Assembly (NCBI GenBank): GCA_023391395.1
Contig: JAEWBA010000254.1
Span: forward strand, 1 to 5,142
Reading direction: 5' to 3'
Length of the DNA stretch: 5,142 nucleotides
Source of the DNA: Pseudomonadota bacterium
GTDB lineage: Bacteria > Pseudomonadota > Gammaproteobacteria > Burkholderiales > Burkholderiaceae_D
Shown: in pieces, positions 1 to 5,142 of the stretch
Position numbering within the stretch: position 1 is the first letter of the stretch
Layout of the letters: each line of letters starts with the position of its first letter
Notes under the pieces: model-generated
Told to the model about the DNA's origin: nothing
The model's input: the letters and a program-made list of their open reading frames with translations, nothing else
Databases searched by the model: none
Made by a program: the position numbers and the translations under genes

Positions 1-113
1 ACCATACCGCAGGCAGCTATGTGTTCGACCCTCAGGGCCGCATCCGACTGTTCGTGCGGCACGGGCAGGGCGCGGAACCGATTGCCCATGACTTGAGGTT
101 GCTTCTTTCCTGA
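1..113 (+). CDS. SCO1/SenC-family copper-binding protein, C-terminal fragment
   Basis: Only the last 36 codons are present (reading from base 3 to the TGA at 111-113); the rest lies left of the window. The visible peptide begins HTAGSYVFDPQGRIRLF, which matches the C-terminal strand of SCO proteins, where a conserved His in a D-H-T-x-x-x-Y/F-x-x-D/P-x-G pattern is the third copper ligand together with an upstream CxxxC. SCO proteins are membrane-anchored or periplasmic thioredoxin-fold proteins that deliver copper to the CuA site of cytochrome c oxidase or act in thiol redox. The CxxxC motif cannot be checked here. The gene is convergent with the next one, and I see no convincing terminator in the 64 bp between them. 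The assignment rests on a short segment, so a related thioredoxin-fold protein remains possible. Confidence 0.7.
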   Translation, partial: HTAGSYVFDPQGRIRLFVRHGQGAEPIAHDLRLLLS

Positions 114-177
114 GGAGGCACGGTCGCGGACATTCGGGCCGCTTGCATCCCTCGGCTGCCCGTTATTTCGCTACCCT

Positions 178-732
178 CTAGGGCTTCACTGTCTCGACCT
201 GGATTTGCTCGAGCCATTTGACATGGCGCGGCCCGGGTCGGATGTCGGCCAGCGCACGTAGCGCATATGGTCCTTCCAAATCGGTTAAGGGCTTGCCGTC
301 CCTGGAAGTGATGATCAGGATGCTGTCGCCAAGCTTGGTATTGTAGAGTTCACCCCAGGTGAACAGGGCCACGTAACCGTCGCGGGCCCGAGCAATAATC
401 AGCGTGCGCCGAAAATCCCGCTGCTGTTTCTCGCGAAAATCGACTGCTGTCAGCACGTCTCGAAGCAGGACGCCACCCCATCTCACCTGAAGCGTTTCCT
501 GCGGGCCCGAAGTCCCCACGCCGCGCGTCTCCGTCAACTCGGTCTGCGGCAAGGCGGCGAAGTCTTGTAGAGCGAACGTGCGCCCGGCAACCGAATCGCC
601 TTTCACTTCCAACGTCCCTTCGGCAAGCACTGCGGGACACACGATCAACGCCGTTACGGCCAGCATGGCGTGCAGGGCAAGGTGCCTGGCATGGCGGAGC
701 GCCCCGGAGTGCTCTGCGCTGGTCGTTGTCAT
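178..732 (-). CDS. Exported small protein of the sulfite-oxidase (molybdopterin-binding) fold
   Basis: 184 aa from the ATG at 732. Residues 1-37 form a Sec-type signal peptide: Arg/His-rich n-region (about 13-21), hydrophobic core (about 22-36), likely cleavage VLA|EG. The mature part (about 147 aa) resembles the oxidoreductase molybdopterin-binding domain (PF00174 type): RWGGVLLRDVL (84-94), ARDGYVALFTWGEL (116-129), GPYALRAL (154-161) and KWLEQIQV (172-179). Full sulfite oxidases and MsrP ligate Mo through a conserved Cys. Here the mature chain has no Cys at all (the only one, C32, is in the signal peptide), and no twin-arginine motif is visible, so cofactor binding is doubtful. Start choice: the frame stays open upstream and ATG 789 is an alternative (203 aa, weak AAGAAAG Shine-Dalgarno). 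I prefer 732 because it gives a normal signal-peptide length and has a purine-rich AGGGGG upstream, but this is not certain. It is divergent from the ModA-like gene. The precise function is unknown. Confidence 0.75.
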   Translation of the reverse strand: MTTTSAEHSGALRHARHLALHAMLAVTALIVCPAVLAEGTLEVKGDSVAGRTFALQDFAALPQTELTETRGVGTSGPQETLQVRWGGVLLRDVLTAVDFREKQQRDFRRTLIIARARDGYVALFTWGELYNTKLGDSILIITSRDGKPLTDLEGPYALRALADIRPGPRHVKWLEQIQVETVKP

Positions 733-839
733 CCGCCCCCTGGCCCGCCGGGCGGCCGGTAGGCAAAAGAGCAAAGGGAGGCGCTTCATGATTTCTTTCT
801 TGCACGAGGAAGGTTCGACGAAAAGCCTGTCAATTGTTA

Positions 840-864
840 TAGGCGATTTTTCCGGCATCGCCTA
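840..864. promoter_or_regulatory. Perfect inverted repeat in the divergent promoter region (candidate operator)
   Basis: TAGGCGAT (840-847) and ATCGCCTA (857-864) are exact reverse complements separated by 9 bp. They lie between the divergent genes, 37 bp before the ModA-like start at 902 and about 107 bp before the - strand start at 732. No T-run follows on the + strand, so it does not look like a terminator. Next to it on the - strand are a TATAAC (841-836) and a TTGACA (834-829), but neither has a well-placed partner hexamer. A dimeric transcription factor site for one or both genes is the simplest reading. The regulator is unknown. Confidence 0.45.
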
Positions 865-901
865 CAGTGTCGGACAACTGCTCTGCGAAAAGGCGACTAT
901 C

Positions 902-1732
902 ATGAAACCAGTCGGCATTCGTAGTTCTGCCCCACGCAGCTTTCGCCGTCTGGCTCATGCCGTGTTTTGCATTGCTGCACTCGGGGCGGCCCCGACATTT
1001 GCCCAGCAAGCCATGAGTGAAACCATTACGGTACTCGCCGCAGGCAGCCTGCGCGATGCGATGAAGGATCTCGCCGCGGCTTTCCAGAAGGAATCCGGCG
1101 TGTCGGTGACGACCTCGTACGGTCCGTCCGGCAAGCTGCGTAGCGAAATCGAGGCTGGACGTAAAGCCGATGTGTTTGCCTCGGCGGCGGTGGAACACAC
1201 CGAGGCGCTCGCCAAGCAGAAGCTGTTGTCCGGATCGACCGTCTTCGCCTACAACGACCTCTGTATCGTGTCGCGACCGGAGCTGGGCCTGAACCACGCC
1301 AACCTGGTGGACGTGCTGAAAAAGCCTTCCGTGCGGGTGGGAACATCGACGCCCGTATCCGACCCCATGGGCGACTACACCTGGGATTTCTTCCGCAAGG
1401 CGGACAAGCTCAGTCCCGGTACATTCGCCGTTCTGGACAGTAAGGCGCTGAAGCTGTCGGGCGCAAGCGCGCCGGCTCCCGATGACAGCTTGCCTTACGT
1501 GACGGCGTTTGAAGACAACAAGGTGGATGCGTACATCATGTACTGCACGAACGCTGCCGGCGCGAAGAATGCCCTTCCGGATATCGGCGTCCTGCGAATT
1601 CCGGACGAGCTGAACGTGCGGAGCGCCTACGGTATCGGCGCCTATCCTTCTTCGTCGAATGGGGAGAGATTCGTGAAGTTTGTACTTGGCCCCGCCGGAA
1701 GAGGCATCCTGCGCCAGCACGGCTTCCATTGA
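902..1732 (+). CDS. ModA-family periplasmic oxyanion-binding protein (atypical)
   Basis: 276 aa. The start ATG at 902 is preceded by AAGG (890-893) at normal spacing and gives a signal peptide ending TFA|QQ (about residue 34); the frame is open further upstream, but that part overlaps the divergent gene. The mature protein has the ModA layout: VLAAGSLRDAMKDLAAAFQ (44-62, first anion-binding Ser region), GPSGKLRSEIEAGRKADVFASA (74-95, second Ser loop and ADVF motif), DPMGDYTW (154-161), YIMYCTNAA (211-219) and the family ending GILRQHGF (268-275). ModA delivers molybdate or tungstate to the ModBC ABC transporter. Differences from classical ModA include Met-Gly-Asp in the loop that usually reads PAG, and YxTNA in place of Y-x-S/T-D-A. 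Two cysteines (C121, C215) sit on strands of the second lobe. No modB or modC lies nearby: the next gene is the convergent rpoH. Family membership is firm; the ligand is uncertain. Confidence 0.85.
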   Translation: MKPVGIRSSAPRSFRRLAHAVFCIAALGAAPTFAQQAMSETITVLAAGSLRDAMKDLAAAFQKESGVSVTTSYGPSGKLRSEIEAGRKADVFASAAVEHTEALAKQKLLSGSTVFAYNDLCIVSRPELGLNHANLVDVLKKPSVRVGTSTPVSDPMGDYTWDFFRKADKLSPGTFAVLDSKALKLSGASAPAPDDSLPYVTAFEDNKVDAYIMYCTNAAGAKNALPDIGVLRIPDELNVRSAYGIGAYPSSSNGERFVKFVLGPAGRGILRQHGFH

Positions 1733-1777
1733 CTGTGGCTGACGAGGGGCGGTCGCTACATATTGGCGACTGTAATG

Positions 1778-1804
1778 AAAAAGGCGCTCCATCGGAGCGC
1801 CTTT
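1778..1804. terminator. Bidirectional rho-independent terminator between the modA-like gene and rpoH
   Basis: AAAGGCGCTCC (1780-1790) pairs perfectly with GGAGCGCCTTT (1794-1804) around an ATC loop, an 11-bp stem. On the - strand the stem is followed by TTTTT (from the A-run at 1778-1782), which fits termination of rpoH 22 bp after its stop codon. On the + strand the tail is CTTTCTGTT, a weaker but usable U-tract for the modA-like transcript, which ends at 1732. Confidence 0.88.
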
Positions 1805-1825
1805 CTGTTACTAAACAAGCCTGCC

Positions 1826-2725
<900 letters not shown>

Positions 2726-2777
2726 TCTTTCTCCTTGCTATGCATTCGGGCAGCAGTTTGCCACCCTGTCGGCATTG

Positions 2778-2880
2778 ATATTAGCACTCTCGAGGTGAGA
2801 GTGCTAATGGTCATTTTCAATGCCGCTAACAAGAAAATACTATCGTTTGTAATGTTTCAATTGATTCTGGCTAATTTATA
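2778..2880 (-). promoter_or_regulatory. Candidate rpoH promoter region (AT-rich)
   Basis: The 70 bp at 2811-2880 are about 29% GC by hand count, far below the flanking genes, as expected of a promoter. Candidate elements on the - strand are: TTGAAA (2860-2855) with TATTTT (2839-2834) at a short 15-bp spacing; TTGTTA (2832-2827) with CATTAG (2809-2804) at 17 bp; and an extended -10 TGCTAATAT (2786-2778) that overlaps the CIRCE arm. None is a strong sigma-70 match, and I cannot choose between them. I see no clear sigma-32 type promoter. Confidence 0.4.
2781..2807. promoter_or_regulatory. CIRCE operator (HrcA repressor binding site) upstream of rpoH
   Basis: TTAGCACTC (2781-2789), nine spacer bases, then GAGTGCTAA (2799-2807): a perfect match to the CIRCE consensus TTAGCACTC-N9-GAGTGCTAA. 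HrcA binds CIRCE and represses chaperone operons (groESL, dnaK) until heat stress titrates GroEL away from it. The element ends 55 bp before the rpoH start codon. The neighbouring gene on the other side (ftsX) is co-oriented and ends before this region, so rpoH is the only recognisable gene it can control. Confidence 0.94.
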
Positions 2881-2921
2881 CGCTCCAGAAACCGCCTTGC
2901 ATCTGCGAACCAAGGCTTCTT

Positions 2922-3853
2922 TTAGTTGCCTGAATTGAGGCGCGCCAGCTGTCGCCGGACGGAGAGCAAGGCGCCAGCCCATCCCAGGGCTGCACTAATG
3001 GTCAACATGGCAAGTGTAAGCGGCAGGCTCAGGGTGGAAAGTCGGAATTCGGCTGCGTACAGCCGGGCGAATTCGGCAATCGCCTGGTTGAGAGGGTGAA
3101 GCGAGAGTGCAACCGCGCCCAAGGCCACCAAGCCGGCAAACAGGCCGAGCAGCGCCCCGGTGTAATAGAAAGGCCGGCAGATGTACGAATCGGTCGCCCC
3201 GAACCAGCGGCTGACCTCGATCTCATCCCGTTGTGTCATTACTTGCAGCCGTATGGTATTGAAGACCACCGCCACCACCACGATGCCCAGGGTGACCGCA
3301 AGGAACAACAAAGCCAGGCGCATCACATGCAACAGGGCAGCCAGGCGCCTCACCCAGGCAGAATCAACTTGTACATACTCGACACCCGGCAGGGCTTTAA
3401 GTTGCACGGCTAGGGCGTCCACGTGGGCGGCGTGTGCCGGGTTGCCGTCGCTGGACAGCTTGAGTACATAGGCGTCCGGCAAAGGGTTTTCACCCAGCGT
3501 GGTCAGGGCATCCGTCCATCCAGTGCGGTCGCGCAAGGCGCCGAGCGCGGTTTCGCGAGGAATGAATTCGAGCTTGCCCGCAGCGTGTGCGTTCTGCACG
3601 ATGCGCCGGATCTGCGGTGCCAGCGCATTCGCGCGCTCGCGTGGCGTATCGGTTGCCAGGAAGATACTGATTTCCGGCTCGATCGCAAGCCGCTCCGACA
3701 CCGGGCGTATATTTTCCAGCAAGGTCAGGCCGGCAAAAGGCAGGGCGAGGGCAATCGCCACCACCAGCACGTTGAAGGCAAAGCTGCCGCGGCTGCGCAG
3801 CAAATGCCGGGCGGCGTCGATGATGGCCGAAATATGCTGCCGCATCCAGGCTT

Positions 3854-3857
<4 letters not shown>
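2922..3857 (-). CDS. ftsX: Cell division protein FtsX (membrane subunit of FtsEX)
   Basis: 311 aa inner-membrane protein with the FtsX layout: short cytoplasmic N-terminus, TM1 (about 27-49), a periplasmic domain of about 125 residues (51-177), then TM2 (178-202), TM3 (232-254) and TM4 (275-300). The conserved cytoplasmic loop QRDEIEVSRWFGATDSYICRP (209-229) carries the family's R-x-E-I-E...GAT signature. With FtsE it forms a type VII-like ABC complex at the septum that does not transport a substrate; it uses ATP hydrolysis to switch on peptidoglycan amidases through a periplasmic activator and supports divisome assembly. The start ATG overlaps the ftsE stop (ATGA, 3854-3857) and has a good Shine-Dalgarno AAGGGGAG (3869-3862) inside the end of ftsE, so translation is probably coupled. 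The length is normal for beta-proteobacterial FtsX; the E. coli protein has a longer N-terminus. Confidence 0.95.
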
Positions 3858-4546
<689 letters not shown>

Positions 4547-4562
4547 GGTTCGGGCTCGGCAG

Positions 4563-5142
4563 TCAGTTCAGCAAAGCATCGACGAATTCCTCGGCATCGA
4601 AGGCTTGCAGATCTTCGATCTTTTCACCGATGCCGATAAAGTACACCGGGATCGGACGCGTCTTGGCGATGGCCGCCAGCACCCCGCCCTTGGCGGTGCC
4701 ATCGAGCTTGGTGATGACCAGGCCGGTCAGGCCCAGGGCATCGTCGAAGGCCTTGACCTGGGCCAGGGCATTCTGGCCGGTGTTGCCATCGATAACCAGC
4801 AGCACTTCGTGTGGCGCGCCCTCCATGCCCTTGCCGATCACACGCTTCACCTTTTTCAGCTCTTCCATCAGATGCAACTGGGTCGGCAGGCGGCCGGCGG
4901 TGTCCACCATCACTACGTCGATGGCGCGCGCGCGCGCCGATTGGACAGCATCATAGGCGACGGCCGCCGGGTCGCCGGATTCCTGGGCAATCACGGTCAC
5001 GTTGTTGCGCTCGCCCCAAACCGCCAGTTGCTCGCGCGCCGCGGCACGGAAAGTGTCGCCTGCTGCAAGCAGCACCGATTGCCGGTGCGCCTGCAGATGT
5101 TTGGCGAGTTTGCCGATGGTGGTGGTCTTGCCTGCGCCGTTG
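4563..5142 (-). CDS. ftsY: Signal recognition particle receptor FtsY, C-terminal part
   Basis: The C-terminal 192 residues of the NG GTPase domain are present; the gene continues past the right edge, which cuts the P-loop (visible as NGAGKTTTIGKLAKHL). Further GTPase motifs are intact: DTFRAAAREQL, DTAGRLP (G3), TKLDGTAKGG (G4) and the closing GIGEKIEDLQAFDAEEFVDALL. FtsY docks ribosome-SRP complexes at the membrane; the reciprocal GTPase activity with Ffh releases the nascent chain to SecYEG. The DTFRAAAREQL and GEKIEDLQAF motifs favour FtsY over Ffh or FlhF, and the adjacent ftsEX supports this. The acidic A domain and N domain lie outside the window. An in-frame GTG at 5075 is an internal Val codon, not the start. 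Confidence 0.97.
   Translation of the reverse strand, partial: NGAGKTTTIGKLAKHLQAHRQSVLLAAGDTFRAAAREQLAVWGERNNVTVIAQESGDPAAVAYDAVQSARARAIDVVMVDTAGRLPTQLHLMEELKKVKRVIGKGMEGAPHEVLLVIDGNTGQNALAQVKAFDDALGLTGLVITKLDGTAKGGVLAAIAKTRPIPVYFIGIGEKIEDLQAFDAEEFVDALLN

Noticed and set aside
113..120. GAGGAGG just after the SCO stop, resembling a strong ribosome-binding site
   Set aside because: No start codon follows at a suitable distance on the + strand, and the next gene is on the other strand.
578..901. Upstream extension of the ModA-like reading frame
   Set aside because: It overlaps the divergent exported gene and would bury the signal peptide. ATG 902 has a Shine-Dalgarno and a normal signal sequence.
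830..1792. 320-codon open frame on the - strand opposite the ModA-like gene
   Set aside because: It is rich in Arg/His/Gly with no recognisable domain and lies wholly antisense to a clear ModA-family gene. Long antisense frames are expected in high-GC coding DNA.
2894..2916. GCCTTG/CAAGGC hairpin as an ftsX terminator
   Set aside because: It has only 6 bp with an 11-nt loop, and its T-rich tail is on the + strand, where no gene needs it. It is too weak to call.
2807..2938. Small + strand frame (43 aa) starting at the edge of CIRCE
   Set aside because: It lies in AT-rich regulatory DNA, runs into the 3' end of ftsX on the other strand, has poorly spaced Shine-Dalgarno-like bases and resembles no family I know.
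4924..4937. Alternating (GC)7 tract, a possible Z-DNA or slippage site
   Set aside because: It encodes Ala-Arg-Ala-Arg inside ftsY, is short, and is common in GC-rich genes. Nothing suggests phase variation.

Overview
The window looks like chromosomal DNA of a betaproteobacterium, most likely from Burkholderiales (Oxalobacteraceae-like). I infer this from the high-GC codon use, the ftsY-ftsE-ftsX-rpoH gene order, and the close match of RpoH and FtsEX to proteobacterial forms. No mobile element, tRNA, rRNA or CRISPR array is visible.

Left part (1-1732): the window opens in the last 36 residues of a SCO1/SenC-type protein on the + strand. It ends tail-to-tail with a small exported protein of the sulfite-oxidase (oxidoreductase molybdopterin-binding) fold on the - strand. 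That gene diverges from a + strand gene for an atypical ModA-family periplasmic oxyanion-binding protein. The 169-bp divergent region carries a perfect 8-bp inverted repeat (840-864). All three products appear to act outside the cytoplasmic membrane, and two belong to molybdenum-related families. The fold protein lacks the cysteine that normally ligates Mo, and no transporter genes accompany the ModA-like protein, so a molybdate-enzyme role cannot be assumed.

Middle part (1733-2921): a strong bidirectional hairpin terminator separates the convergent modA-like gene and rpoH. rpoH encodes the complete heat-shock sigma factor (299 aa). Its 196-bp upstream region is AT-rich and contains a perfect CIRCE operator (2781-2807), the binding site of the HrcA heat-shock repressor. 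This implies that HrcA controls production of the heat-shock sigma factor itself. A small hairpin around the rpoH start codon could add a translational layer of temperature control.

Right part (2922-5142): on the - strand lie ftsY (the C-terminal 192 residues, cut by the window edge inside its P-loop), ftsE and ftsX. The ftsY-ftsE gap is 16 bp, and ftsE/ftsX overlap by 4 bp (ATGA), so this is an operon. FtsY is the signal-recognition-particle receptor. FtsE (ATPase) and FtsX (membrane subunit) form the divisome complex that controls septal peptidoglycan hydrolysis. The order ftsYEX-rpoH is the same as in E. coli.
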